Below the pieces are notes generated by a model. That model saw nothing but the letters and a program-made list of their open reading frames with translations, searched no databases and was not told the origin of the DNA. Source: an uncultured Mucispirillum sp. (GTDB taxonomy: Bacteria; Chrysiogenota; Deferribacteres; Deferribacterales; Mucispirillaceae). From it: a stretch of DNA of 64,000 nucleotides. Of this stretch, positions 1-8,577 are shown piece after piece. The DNA is taken from NCBI GenBank assembly GCA_944326705.1, contig CALVEY010000012.1, positions 1 to 64,000 on the forward strand, written 5' to 3'. Each line of letters opens with the position of its first letter. Within the stretch, counting starts at the first letter, position 1. The position numbers were made by a program, and so were the translations under genes.

Positions 1-77
1 ATATTATTTTATTTAAAGAGATTTCACAACCACTTTTTATTTATATAATTTTTCGCAATCGTTTTTAGAATTTACCT

Positions 78-97
78 CTGGGGGTACCCCATTTTTT
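78..97 (+). repeat. Left arm of a 20-bp perfect inverted repeat
   Basis: The 20 bases at 78-97 are the exact reverse complement of 554-573. Each arm contains the 10-bp palindrome GGGGTACCCC followed by a run of T (on the other arm preceded by A). A perfect 20-bp match with this much G+C in a very AT-rich background is unlikely by chance, so the pair probably marks the ends of an element of about 496 bp. Confidence 0.8.
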
Positions 98-216
98 TGT
101 AAGAATATTTATAACTATTTAATAATAAATAAGAAAGTGCTTTATAAGTATAAAAAGAGACTTTTAAAATTAATATAATATTAATATGTTTTTTCTCCGC
201 ATTTTAGAGAGCCCCG

Positions 217-432
217 TGTTATTTCATTACCTTTGCGACTAAATTTCTTATGAGCTGTTTTTTTGGAATGTTTAGCTGTCAGATTGTTTGAGCGATAGCG
301 AGTTGCTGCAGCTATGCGAGTGTTTTTTACGAGGACACTTTTTTCCGACTGAGTAAGGAGGAAATAAAAAAAGTGGCTGATAGAAAAAATAGCGAATGTT
401 TAAGGAATTGGAGTACAAGGAATGAAATAACA
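217..432. repeat. Nested imperfect inverted repeats between the terminal arms
   Basis: Bases 217-228 and 421-432 are a 12-bp perfect inverted match, and the similarity continues inward imperfectly for roughly 25 bases. Further inside, 336-344 pairs with 367-375 around a loop of about 22 nt. A transcript of this stretch would fold into a long bulged stem-loop. No protein is encoded. It may be a non-autonomous element or a structured RNA. Confidence 0.5.
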
Positions 433-553
433 AAAAGTTTGCTTTATGAAATTTACGGCGGTTAGATAGTGTAAAATATCATAAAAATACATATTATTAG
501 AAAATATAAAACACAAATTTTACTGTAAAATAATTACTTTTCTATGCAGTTTT

Positions 554-573
554 AAAAAATGGGGTACCCCCAG
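554..573 (-). repeat. Right arm of the 20-bp perfect inverted repeat
   Basis: Reverse complement of 78-97, with the same internal GGGGTACCCC palindrome at 561-570. It lies 120 bases before the start of the transglycosylase gene. Function unknown; candidate terminal repeat of a MITE-like element or a paired protein-binding site. Confidence 0.8.
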
Positions 574-693
574 CTTAGCATTTTTATATCACTGCTTAAA
601 TACTTTTATTATATATGATTATTTATAAGAAAATTTTGCCACATACTTATATTTTTCTTTTATTTTTATAAAATTTATGCTATACCCAATTTT

Positions 694-1716
694 ATGAAAA
701 AATTGACTTTTTTGATAATTTTGTTGTGTTTGTCTATTTTTGACAACTCTTATGCAGAACTTACTGCTGGTAAATTTACAAATAACCCTGATGTTGATGC
801 TTTTGTTAATAAAATGAATACTAAGCATGGGTTTAGTAAAGATTATTTATATGATGTTTTTGATAAAACTATGCATTCCGGCTTTACTCCAAAATATATG
901 AATAAGCCTGCTGAAAGTGTAAATACATGGGCAGTGTATAGAAAAAATATGGTAAATGATATTCGTATTGATTTAGGTGTAAAGTATTTTAAAGAGCATA
1001 AAACTGAACTTGCAAAAGCACAAAAACAGTATGGCGTGCCTGCTCATATTATTGCAGGTATAATAGGTATGGAAACTAATTACGGATATTCCCCTATGAA
1101 ATTCCGTGCAGTTGATTCTATTGCTACACTTGCGTTTTACTATACAAGGCGTGCTGATTATTTTCAAAGAGAGTTAGAAGCTTTATTTTTATTTGCAAGA
1201 AAAACTGATACTGATATTTTTGATATTAAAAGCTCTTATGCAGGGGCTGTTGGTATACCTCAGTTTATGCCAAGCAATGTATTAACTTATGCTGTAAGCG
1301 GCACAGGGAATAAACATATAGATATTATTAATAACCATTTAGATGCTTTATACAGTGTAGCAAACTTTTTAAAACAAAAAGGCTGGAAAACTGGAGAGCC
1401 TGTATCTATGAAAGTAAGTGTAAAAGGTAAAAAATTTTATAAATATGTTACAGAATCCCCATGTAATGGCTATAAAGAAACTGTTAAAACACTAAAAAAT
1501 GCAGGAGTAACATTTCCCTATCCTGTGCCAAATGATACAAAAGCAATACTTTTTACAGTGCAGGGTGCAAATGGTAAAGAATACCATGCAGCGTTTAATA
1601 ACTTTTGTGCTGTATACAGATATAACCCAAGTATTCATTATGTTTTAGGTGTTAATTATTTAGGTAATATTGTTGGCTCTCGTGCTGGAGCTAAATTATA
1701 CTCACAAAAAAAATAG
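694..1716 (+). CDS. mltB: Lytic murein transglycosylase B-type, exported
   Basis: Cleaves the beta-1,4 link between N-acetylmuramic acid and N-acetylglucosamine in peptidoglycan, forming a 1,6-anhydro product, in the periplasm. The 340-residue protein starts with a signal peptide (KK, hydrophobic stretch, likely cut after SYA near residue 21) and has no lipobox, so it resembles the soluble MltB/SltB type. The family catalytic glutamate is in GMETNYG (E127), preceded by the typical YGVPAHIIAGIIG and followed by SYAGAVGIPQFMPS near residues 190-205. It heads a run of four closely spaced same-strand envelope genes (11-nt gap to the next), which may be co-transcribed. The extra C-terminal part after residue 240 has no domain I recognise. 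Family assignment is firm. Confidence 0.92.
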   Translation: MKKLTFLIILLCLSIFDNSYAELTAGKFTNNPDVDAFVNKMNTKHGFSKDYLYDVFDKTMHSGFTPKYMNKPAESVNTWAVYRKNMVNDIRIDLGVKYFKEHKTELAKAQKQYGVPAHIIAGIIGMETNYGYSPMKFRAVDSIATLAFYYTRRADYFQRELEALFLFARKTDTDIFDIKSSYAGAVGIPQFMPSNVLTYAVSGTGNKHIDIINNHLDALYSVANFLKQKGWKTGEPVSMKVSVKGKKFYKYVTESPCNGYKETVKTLKNAGVTFPYPVPNDTKAILFTVQGANGKEYHAAFNNFCAVYRYNPSIHYVLGVNYLGNIVGSRAGAKLYSQKK

Positions 1717-1727
1717 ATGAGGCGAAA

Positions 1728-2630
1728 ATGAAAAAAAATGTTTTGTTTTTATTGATGTTTGTTTTTTTACTATCTTTATATGGCTGTGGTGAGAGCATAT
1801 ATTCAGATGCTGCTGATACTAGAACTTCTGAAGCAAAACAGGACCAGTTAGATTTTGATTTTATCAGTAATAATTGTGCTCCCGTCATAGACTATTATAA
1901 TAATGTGGATTCTTCTGGAGCATCATTAACTAGAGATGACGCATTCAAATTTTTAAGTGCTATACTATACTGCGGCGGCTTCAATGTTATTGGTGGTATA
2001 GATATGGTTACACAAGCAGGCACTTCTGATGTATATGGAGTGGTTGCAGCCATGCTTGGTATATCTGAAGTTACTTCAGAAAATTTAAAAGCTATAAGTC
2101 CATATTATTCAAAAGCAGTTAATATATGCAGTATAAGAGAAGCTCTTGCAAAAGATAATAATACATCTCTTGATAACAGCACTGCTTCAATATGTGGGTT
2201 TGCAGGCATGATAGGTTCAGCTGTAAATGTATCTTCCCTTATAAGCTCTATTGCAGGGGAGAATGTTGCTATAACAATAAGTGAAAATGGTTTTCAGCAG
2301 GCGTTAGAGCAGATAGATGTAAATACAGCGGTAGATGAATTTCTTGCAAATACAGAAAATGATGCTTATTTAGACGACTTAACTTTAACATTAAATACAG
2401 CTTTTGGAAGCCTTAGCTCTATGGAAAGTCTTTTAGGCGGCTCAACAGATATGGTAAATGACATAAAAGGCAGCCTGCTTGATGAAATAACAAACCAGGT
2501 ATCTGCAGATAAATTAAAAGAATATATAACAAGTATAAAAGAAACTGCTAATAATAACAGCAGCGGCAGTGGCAGTGGCAGTGGCAGTGGCAGTGGCAGC
2601 GGTAATGGTCAAGGCAATGGGGGTAGATAG
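1728..2630 (+). CDS. Lipoprotein of unknown function with a Gly-Ser tail
   Basis: Predicted lipoprotein of 300 residues: short basic N-terminus, hydrophobic core and lipobox LYGC with the acylated cysteine at residue 20. The mature part is rich in Ala, Ser and Asp, looks mostly helical and matches no family I recognise. It contains a few cysteines (NNCAP, YCGG, NICS, SICG) that could form disulfides. The C-terminus is a low-complexity Gly-Ser/Gly-Asn tail encoded by a tandem hexanucleotide repeat. It sits 11 nt after the transglycosylase and 2 nt before an outer-membrane barrel gene, so a role in the cell envelope is likely. I assign no function. Confidence 0.8.
   Translation: MKKNVLFLLMFVFLLSLYGCGESIYSDAADTRTSEAKQDQLDFDFISNNCAPVIDYYNNVDSSGASLTRDDAFKFLSAILYCGGFNVIGGIDMVTQAGTSDVYGVVAAMLGISEVTSENLKAISPYYSKAVNICSIREALAKDNNTSLDNSTASICGFAGMIGSAVNVSSLISSIAGENVAITISENGFQQALEQIDVNTAVDEFLANTENDAYLDDLTLTLNTAFGSLSSMESLLGGSTDMVNDIKGSLLDEITNQVSADKLKEYITSIKETANNNSSGSGSGSGSGSGSGNGQGNGGR
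2565..2600 (+). repeat. Hexanucleotide tandem repeat (GGCAGT)5-6 inside a coding region
   Basis: Five perfect GGCAGT units at 2565-2594 followed by one GGCAGC unit encode Gly-Ser repeats at the end of the lipoprotein. Because the unit is two codons long, slippage would change linker length without shifting the frame. Confidence 0.85.
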
Positions 2631-2632
2631 GT

Positions 2633-3784
2633 ATGAAATTTAAAGCAATTTTAGTAGCACTTTTAGTAATTATTCCATTTGCATCAAGCTATGCACAAAA
2701 AGCAGTATTTTCACGAGAATATCCTAGAGTGATGACTTCTGTGCGTGCTATGGGTATGGGTAATGCTTTTTTTGGTGTAAGTGATGATAAATATGCAGCT
2801 TTTTATAACCCTGCAGGTCTTGCTATGAATAAAAGCGTGTGGAATATTGATATTATTCCATTAAGTATTGGTGCTAACAGCAATATGGTTTCAAATGTCA
2901 CAGACCTTGGCAATATGTTTTTAAAAGGCGGTTTAAATACAGACACTATTGTAAAAACATTAGATGGTATGATGGGGCAGTATAATAATGTAAGCCCAAT
3001 TACTTTTTTCCCTGCATTTACATATAAAAACTGGTCTTTTGGTATATTTGTAAACAGCTATGCTAATGTTCTTACATACAATAAAGTAATGCCTACAGTT
3101 TCTGCAAAAGTTCATGCAGATGCAGGTGCAGTGTTAACTTATGCACATTCATTTTTAAAAGATAAATCACTGCATATTGGTGTATCTTTAATGGGTATTT
3201 ATCGTATGGGTTACAGTGCAACATACACAGCAGTTGATATTGCAAATTTAAATACAAACAATGTAGTAAATGATATATTAAAAAACACAGGCTGGGGTAT
3301 TTTTGCAAGTGTTGGTGTAATGTATGAGCTTCCATGGCTTAGAAAAGAATTAAATCCGAGAGTAGGTCTTTCTTTTAATGATTTTGGCTATCAGTCTATG
3401 GCAGACGGCCTTGATAAAATTCAGCCTACATTAAACTTAAGCTTAGCAGTTTCTCCAAACTGGGAATTTATTTCATCTAATATAGTTATTGATTTTAATG
3501 ACTTAATATTTATGAACGGCACAGATGATTCTTTTGGCAAACGGGTAAATATAGGTGCAGAAATAGGTTTTTGGAATAGAATATTCCTTCGCACAGGGCT
3601 TCATCAAGGTTATTGGACAGCAGGTGCAGGTGTTAATATATGGGCACTTCGCATAAACTATGCTTACTATACAGAAGAGCTTGGTGCTTATGCTGGGCAG
3701 TATTCAGACCAGCGTCACGTTTTAGAAGTAGTTATCGGCTGGGACCAGCTTAAAAAACAGCCAAACAGCAGGCTTATTGACTAA
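2633..3784 (+). CDS. Outer-membrane beta-barrel of the FadL/TraF-like class
   Basis: 383-residue exported protein: signal peptide with likely cleavage after SYA (residue 21), then alternating hydrophobic/polar segments typical of an outer-membrane barrel. The N-terminal motif RAMGMGNAFFGVSDD followed by YAAFYNPAGLA is the hallmark of FadL-like/TraF_2-like barrels (PorV and UPF0164 relatives). The start codon is 2 nt after the preceding lipoprotein gene stops, so the two are translationally linked. The substrate, if it is a transporter, cannot be told. It could equally be an assembly barrel that works with the flanking lipoproteins. Family-level confidence is good, function is inference. Confidence 0.75.
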   Translation: MKFKAILVALLVIIPFASSYAQKAVFSREYPRVMTSVRAMGMGNAFFGVSDDKYAAFYNPAGLAMNKSVWNIDIIPLSIGANSNMVSNVTDLGNMFLKGGLNTDTIVKTLDGMMGQYNNVSPITFFPAFTYKNWSFGIFVNSYANVLTYNKVMPTVSAKVHADAGAVLTYAHSFLKDKSLHIGVSLMGIYRMGYSATYTAVDIANLNTNNVVNDILKNTGWGIFASVGVMYELPWLRKELNPRVGLSFNDFGYQSMADGLDKIQPTLNLSLAVSPNWEFISSNIVIDFNDLIFMNGTDDSFGKRVNIGAEIGFWNRIFLRTGLHQGYWTAGAGVNIWALRINYAYYTEELGAYAGQYSDQRHVLEVVIGWDQLKKQPNSRLID

Positions 3785-3796
3785 ATATAAAATAAA

Positions 3797-5041
3797 ATGA
3801 AAAAATCTGTATTAATAACAGCCTGTATAGTTTTATTACTATACGGCTGTGCAGAAAAACAAAAAGTTATTACTAACGGACAGCTTTTGCAGGTTGTAAG
3901 TCCTGTAAAGGCTGAGCCATCAAATCCAAAAGATTTTGAAGATAAAATACCAGAATCTTCAATGATGAGAAATTCTTTAATCAGCTTCAGTAAAACATAC
4001 CAAAGAGTATACAGTGACAGCAATGTTACATCAATGGCAGCAGGCAAAGATATGATTGCTGTTTTAAAGCCTGATGAAATCGGATTTACCATTGCAAGCT
4101 GCCCAGGACTTTATTTAAAACATTCCTATGAAAATGTAAAAGTATATGGTCTTGAAGCAGTTATATATAACGGCAGCCATGTTGATGTATATTCTGCTGC
4201 AGAGTGTGCAAGTGTAGGCACATATCCTAGAATGTTAAATGGCAGTGTAGAGATTGTGCCAAACTATATTATAGAGTGGGCAGGTTCTCAGGCTGCTTTA
4301 AGAAATTCTTATAATGGCGATGAATTATATAAAGGAGATACTGGGCTTTTAATACAAGCAGCAGGATATGTAAATGGTGCACCTGTGCTTTTACAGGAAA
4401 ATGGTTATATATTAACTTATGATAAAAATATGAAAGCTTTTGTATTAACTGGTCAAATCCCTTCTGGTTATAATGAAATATATCATTCTGAAGGCAGATT
4501 TTACGGCACATTAAAAGATAATAAAAAGTTTTTTGTGCTTGATAATGATACAGTGAAAATCAGCGATAATACAGACTGCACAGCCAGCCCGTACAGCGTA
4601 TCTGGGCTTTGCGGCACTACATTAATAACAGACAGCCAGATATATCATGATTTGCCTGTAAAAGATAAGTTTGCTTCCACATCTACCACATTTATAACTT
4701 TAGACAAATCAAATATTCAAATATACTATCTTGAAACAGTATGGCAGAGATTTCTATCTATGAGCTATGAAATGCCAAAAGCATGTGTTGCTGGTAATGT
4801 TTTATATTATAAATCATTCAGTGGAAATATGTATCAAAATATAAAAGGAAAAGAAACTAAAATCTCAGTAATGCCTAAAAAATGTTCCAGTAAGAATATT
4901 GTATTAAACTACGGGGAATTTTACTGTTCTGGCAAAAAATGCGGCAGATTTGCTTCACCTATTAAAAATAATTCTGAAGCTGTAATGTATCGCAGAATAG
5001 AAGATAATACTATATATTATTATTTTGATAACTTTAAATAG
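3797..5041 (+). CDS. Lipoprotein of unknown function
   Basis: 414-residue predicted lipoprotein with lipobox LYGC, acylated cysteine at residue 18. The mature protein is rich in Tyr, Ser, Asn and beta-forming segments, and repeated blocks of about 40 residues (for example near GYILTYDK and NKKFFVLDND) suggest a beta-propeller-like fold, though I cannot prove this. Several cysteines (ASCPG, AECAS, DCTA, GLCG, KACV, KKCSS, FYCSGKKCG) may pair in the periplasm. It is the last gene of the envelope run starting at 694 and begins 12 nt after the barrel gene. I do not recognise the family. Confidence 0.78.
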   Translation: MKKSVLITACIVLLLYGCAEKQKVITNGQLLQVVSPVKAEPSNPKDFEDKIPESSMMRNSLISFSKTYQRVYSDSNVTSMAAGKDMIAVLKPDEIGFTIASCPGLYLKHSYENVKVYGLEAVIYNGSHVDVYSAAECASVGTYPRMLNGSVEIVPNYIIEWAGSQAALRNSYNGDELYKGDTGLLIQAAGYVNGAPVLLQENGYILTYDKNMKAFVLTGQIPSGYNEIYHSEGRFYGTLKDNKKFFVLDNDTVKISDNTDCTASPYSVSGLCGTTLITDSQIYHDLPVKDKFASTSTTFITLDKSNIQIYYLETVWQRFLSMSYEMPKACVAGNVLYYKSFSGNMYQNIKGKETKISVMPKKCSSKNIVLNYGEFYCSGKKCGRFASPIKNNSEAVMYRRIEDNTIYYYFDNFK

Positions 5042-5357
5042 ATATAACTCTTTTCTTCATTATCCTGATTTTTAAGCTGTAATTAAATATATTTATTATG
5101 TATCTAATTGATAATTATAAGTTTTATTAATAAAATATTAAGCAGACATATAAATAAGGAAGCAGGGTTTTATTATTTTATTCCTTATGCCCTAAACTGT
5201 ATAATAATTTATAGTGAATATTTTAGAAGTGTGGATATTTATAATATTATAATTTTATTATAATTATATTGATATTATTTATAAGATTCTCGCCATAATC
5301 ATTTTTGAGCACAGCGAAGAATCTTTAAAAATAGTAATAAATATTTTCCTTTAAAAA
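5042..5357. other. AT-rich gap between convergent genes with one hairpin
   Basis: 316 bases without a gene. The only structure is a hairpin at 5283-5293 / 5314-5325, an imperfect 11-12 bp stem reading AAGATTCT...AGAATCTT with GCG at its inner edge. It is placed where a shared terminator for the two convergent genes would be, but it lacks a long T run on either strand. It also resembles short dispersed repeats of the GATTCTTCGC type found between genes in many bacteria. Confidence 0.5.
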
Positions 5358-6128
5358 CTACTGCCTGTTAAAAAGTGTTGCAGAGCGCTGCGCAGTAGGG
5401 GTTACAAGCAGATTATGTATATTAATATGCTCTGGAAGAGTAGTCATAAAGTAAATAATATCAGCAATATCTGAAGGCGAAAGTGGTTTAAATCCTTTAT
5501 ACACATTATCTGCCTTTTCTTTATCACCATTAAAGCGCACAAGAGAAAATTCTGTTTCAACTGCACCTGGCTCTATGGTAGATATTCTGATATTTGTTTT
5601 AAGCATATCCATATTCATTGCCTGATTTAATGCTCTTACAGCGTGTTTTGTAGCATTATAAACATTTCCGCCAGGGTATACCTGACTGCCTGCAATACTG
5701 CCAAGGTTTATAACTGTGCCTGTATTTTTTTCTATCATTAAAGGAAGCACGGCTCTTGCCATATATAAAAAGCCTTTTATATTTGTATCTATCATATCTT
5801 CCCAGTCATCTATATTGCCGTCCTGCAGTGCAGACATTCCTTTTGCAAGACCTGCATTATTTATAAATATGTATGGTGTTAAGTGTTTATTTTTAAGTTC
5901 CTGTCCAAATGATGCAACTGCTTCTCTATCCCTTACATCAAAACAGTATGGTGTTACTATTATATTATACTTATTTTCAAGCTCATTTTGTATTTGTGCA
6001 AGTCTGTCATCACGCCTGCCTGTGATTATAAGATTTGCTCCATTTTGTGCATATATTTCTGCACAGGCTCTACCTATTCCAGAAGTTGCACCAGTTATTA
6101 ATACCAGCTTTCCTTTAACACTAATCAT
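5358..6128 (-). CDS. Short-chain dehydrogenase/reductase, YdfG-like
   Basis: NAD(P)-dependent oxidoreductase of the classical SDR family, 256 residues, cytoplasmic. Visible motifs: the nucleotide loop TGATSGIG (12-19), NNAG (90-93), active-site Ser144 in LGSIAGS, and Tyr157-x3-Lys161 (YNATK). The GRRDDRL stretch after beta-2 points to NADP(H). Similarity in layout to YdfG-type enzymes suggests a 3-hydroxy acid, serine or malonic-semialdehyde substrate, but this is only family-level. It starts 12 nt after gspN and is likely the last gene of the minus-strand secretion operon, with no evident functional tie to secretion. Confidence 0.88.
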   Translation of the reverse strand: MISVKGKLVLITGATSGIGRACAEIYAQNGANLIITGRRDDRLAQIQNELENKYNIIVTPYCFDVRDREAVASFGQELKNKHLTPYIFINNAGLAKGMSALQDGNIDDWEDMIDTNIKGFLYMARAVLPLMIEKNTGTVINLGSIAGSQVYPGGNVYNATKHAVRALNQAMNMDMLKTNIRISTIEPGAVETEFSLVRFNGDKEKADNVYKGFKPLSPSDIADIIYFMTTLPEHINIHNLLVTPTAQRSATLFNRQ

Positions 6129-6140
6129 AATTATACCTCT

Positions 6141-6857
6141 TTACTTAATGGAAAATTTTGGAGCACGGGCAGGGCCTGTTAAAGCAAATTTTAACGGATA
6201 ATTGCCCATAGATGCTTCACCATTTATATTTAAAACAGATGTATCTATTTTCTGTTTATTTAAATCCACATGGCCTGTTACATTTAAAGAGTTTGCACCT
6301 TTTGCAGATAAGTTTTTAATAGTAAGTTTGTTTTTATTAATATCTGCCTGCCCCTGCAGAGAATCAACTGCTACTGGCATTAATGGGTGGTTAAAAGATA
6401 CTTTATTAGGGCTTTCAACATTAACAAAGCCTTTTTCATCTTTTATATTATATTCTATTTTACCATTAACTGTGCCGCTTCCTGTCATACCTGTAATTTG
6501 AGCAATACCTGCAACTGATGCTTTAATATCAACATTTAAGTTATTGCCGGAAAGTTTTCCAGATAATATAAATGCAGGGGAATCTGCTTTAAATGATATT
6601 CTTTTAAATAAAAGACCAACAGGGTTGTAATCAAGTTCTACATTTTTAATAACAAGCGGACCTGTTTGAATATTTGATGCAGTTGCACCAAAAAAAGTGA
6701 TATCAATTTTATCATATCTTAAGTCAATTTTATTATTTGTAACAGTATCTGCTATAACTTTTGAAGCAACAGAGCTAAGTGGAAAAGTTACTATTAAAGT
6801 AACTATCAGTGCTGCCAAAAAAGCTGTAATAGAAAATATTATTTGTTTTTTAGTCAT
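6141..6857 (-). CDS. gspN: Type II secretion system protein N-like
   Basis: 238 residues with one N-terminal membrane segment (about 7-29) and a periplasmic beta-rich domain with repeated short strands (LSGNNLNVDIKAS, GKIEYNIKD, LTIKNLSAKGANSLNVTGHVD, ALTGPARAPKFSIK). This is the look of the GspN family found in non-proteobacterial type II systems, and it lies directly after gspM. Its role is accessory to the inner-membrane platform or to passage through the periplasm. The call rests mainly on position and overall fold, as the family is poorly conserved. Confidence 0.7.
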   Translation of the reverse strand: MTKKQIIFSITAFLAALIVTLIVTFPLSSVASKVIADTVTNNKIDLRYDKIDITFFGATASNIQTGPLVIKNVELDYNPVGLLFKRISFKADSPAFILSGKLSGNNLNVDIKASVAGIAQITGMTGSGTVNGKIEYNIKDEKGFVNVESPNKVSFNHPLMPVAVDSLQGQADINKNKLTIKNLSAKGANSLNVTGHVDLNKQKIDTSVLNINGEASMGNYPLKFALTGPARAPKFSIK

Positions 6858-6882
6858 ATTAATTCCTTATAAATAAAAATGA

Positions 6883-7545
6883 TTACATTTTTACTATTTC
6901 AATAGAAGAATCAATCATTTTAGGGTTATCATATCTTTTATTAAAGTTTATAACTTTTATACTTAAATTATCATATTTTTCAATATCTGCTATAAATTTA
7001 ATAAATTCATCATAATATAAGTTTTCAAGCCTTAATGTAACATGCTCAATACCTTTTGAAGCACCAACTGGTCTTAAATTAACTATTTTATCAGATATGC
7101 CAAGAGTAGAGCCTGTATTTTGCACATATACAAGCAGAGTCTGAGTCATAGCATTAATACCTGTAGATTTTGCAAACTGAATCTGACCTGCCATATTTGC
7201 TACTTTTTCAAGTTTTTTATATGTATTATCAGCTTTTGTTTTTGCTGATTCTATTTTTGAGTTAAGAAAAGCATTTGTCCAGTAAAATAGAAAAAATATT
7301 CCCATAACTACAACAAAAGATGTTAAAATCTGCTGTTTATAGCGAATATAAAAACTGCGAACATCAAAATTTTTAATATCCTGCCATGATATATTTCTTA
7401 GATTTTGCAGGCTGAATTTATTAGATGATGTATTTTCAGGATTATTTTTAGATGCAGCCCTTTCTTTTAAAGCACTAAAATCCGGCTTTTTAAATTTAAT
7501 TTCAGTAGTTTTAAGTTTATGAAAAATCTCTTTTAATTTTTCCAT
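6883..7545 (-). CDS. gspM: Type II secretion inner-membrane platform protein M
   Basis: 220 residues: a charged cytoplasmic N-terminus of about 70 residues, one membrane segment near 74-95 (TSFVVVMGIFFLFYWTNAFL), a short coiled region (SKIESAKTKADNTYKKLEKV) and a small ferredoxin-like periplasmic domain. This topology matches GspM/PilO, which dimerises with GspL in the assembly platform. The gene lies 3 nt after gspL. The N-terminal cytoplasmic part is longer than usual for GspM. Assignment is by topology and gene order. Confidence 0.78.
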   Translation of the reverse strand: MEKLKEIFHKLKTTEIKFKKPDFSALKERAASKNNPENTSSNKFSLQNLRNISWQDIKNFDVRSFYIRYKQQILTSFVVVMGIFFLFYWTNAFLNSKIESAKTKADNTYKKLEKVANMAGQIQFAKSTGINAMTQTLLVYVQNTGSTLGISDKIVNLRPVGASKGIEHVTLRLENLYYDEFIKFIADIEKYDNLSIKVINFNKRYDNPKMIDSSIEIVKM

Positions 7546-7548
7546 ATA

Positions 7549-8562
7549 TTACCTTTGAGTTTTTGTATATTTCATTGTAAATGAAATACCGTCTTTTGTT
7601 TTTTTAGTATCATCTACATTTACAGTAGACTGTAATTTATTTTCCATAATTCTTTTAATTTCATCAACCTGAGCAAAGCTTTCTGCTGTGCCTGATATTC
7701 TAATATCATCATCGCGGATATTAATATTATCAAACATAATTCCATTAATAGAAGCATCATTTAAGTTATTTAAAATACTTAATATTCTTTCACTTGTTCC
7801 TGCTGATGTTACAGATTTAGACTGCTGTACAAGTGAGCCGTAAGGGTCTTTAGAAGAAGCTACTCCTAAATTTTTATATACTTTTGATAATGCTTCTTCG
7901 TAATATTTATTTACTTTATTATATGCTGCCATTTCGCTGATACTGCCTATAATCATTACAAGATATATAACAGCAAGCACAGCAGCAGGGGCAGCAAGTG
8001 GCAGTTTCATAGCAGATTTTCTAACAATTCCAGGAAGTGTCATAGAATATTTTACTGTCTGCATTGTTTCAAACAAATCTTTTGCTGTAATACAGTCCAC
8101 ATCTTTATCTTCAATAAGAGTTACCATATTTTCAGAAAGTCTGTATTTTTTACTGCCGTCTGAAAAAATAAACTCATTATATTTTATGCACTGCTCTAAA
8201 AATGGGGTAGATATTTTTTTAAAGCCGGCAAATATTTCTGCATTTTCAGAGATTATATCTATTAATGTCTGGTTAATAACATATATTATAGTTTTACCAG
8301 AGTTCTGGAATACGCCGTATTCTTTTACCATATCAGCAGGAAAAAGTACATTTAAATAGTTTGCAGCAATTGCATGAAGTTTTTTTGCACTTGTAGATAT
8401 ATTTTCCATACCAATATAAAAAAAGTAAGTGTCATCTATTAAAAGGGCAGATTTACTGCTGTCACTTATTACATCCTCACTGCTGACACGATACATTGAT
8501 GCACCAGTAAGTTTATAAAGTAATCCATCTTTTAAATAATAGTTATTTTCAGAGATACTCAA
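7549..8562 (-). CDS. gspL: Type II secretion protein L, actin-like plus periplasmic domain
   Basis: 337 residues: a cytoplasmic actin-like region (about 1-180, much shorter than in E. coli or Vibrio), one membrane segment near 190-213 (AAPAAVLAVIYLVMIIGSIS), then a periplasmic part ending in a small ferredoxin-like domain (DDDIRISGTAESFAQVDEIK). GspL links the ATPase GspE to the inner-membrane platform and pairs with GspM, encoded just downstream. The gene begins 15 nt after gspK. Assignment by order and domain layout. Confidence 0.8.
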   Translation of the reverse strand: MSISENNYYLKDGLLYKLTGASMYRVSSEDVISDSSKSALLIDDTYFFYIGMENISTSAKKLHAIAANYLNVLFPADMVKEYGVFQNSGKTIIYVINQTLIDIISENAEIFAGFKKISTPFLEQCIKYNEFIFSDGSKKYRLSENMVTLIEDKDVDCITAKDLFETMQTVKYSMTLPGIVRKSAMKLPLAAPAAVLAVIYLVMIIGSISEMAAYNKVNKYYEEALSKVYKNLGVASSKDPYGSLVQQSKSVTSAGTSERILSILNNLNDASINGIMFDNINIRDDDIRISGTAESFAQVDEIKRIMENKLQSTVNVDDTKKTKDGISFTMKYTKTQR

Positions 8563-8577
8563 AATAATGCTCCAAAA

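Larger units (their letters stand above)
1..693. other. Long non-coding region upstream of the mltB-like gene
   Basis: No convincing gene is visible in these 693 bases. The stretch from about 190 to 475 is richer in GC than its flanks and contains several inverted repeats, and it is bracketed by two 20-bp arms (listed separately). The overall look is that of a small non-coding mobile or structured element inserted in AT-rich intergenic DNA. That reading is inference; no transposase and no clear target-site duplication was seen. The promoter of the downstream gene probably lies after the right arm, in the AT-rich DNA at 580-690, but no strong -35/-10 pair stands out. Confidence 0.6.

Noticed and set aside
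619-828. 69-codon minus-strand frame across the start of the transglycosylase gene
   Set aside because: It is antisense to a well-supported gene, has no ribosome site and a composition typical of a shadow frame.
5716-6501. Plus-strand frames opposite the SDR and gspN genes
   Set aside because: Antisense shadows without ribosome sites or recognisable domains.
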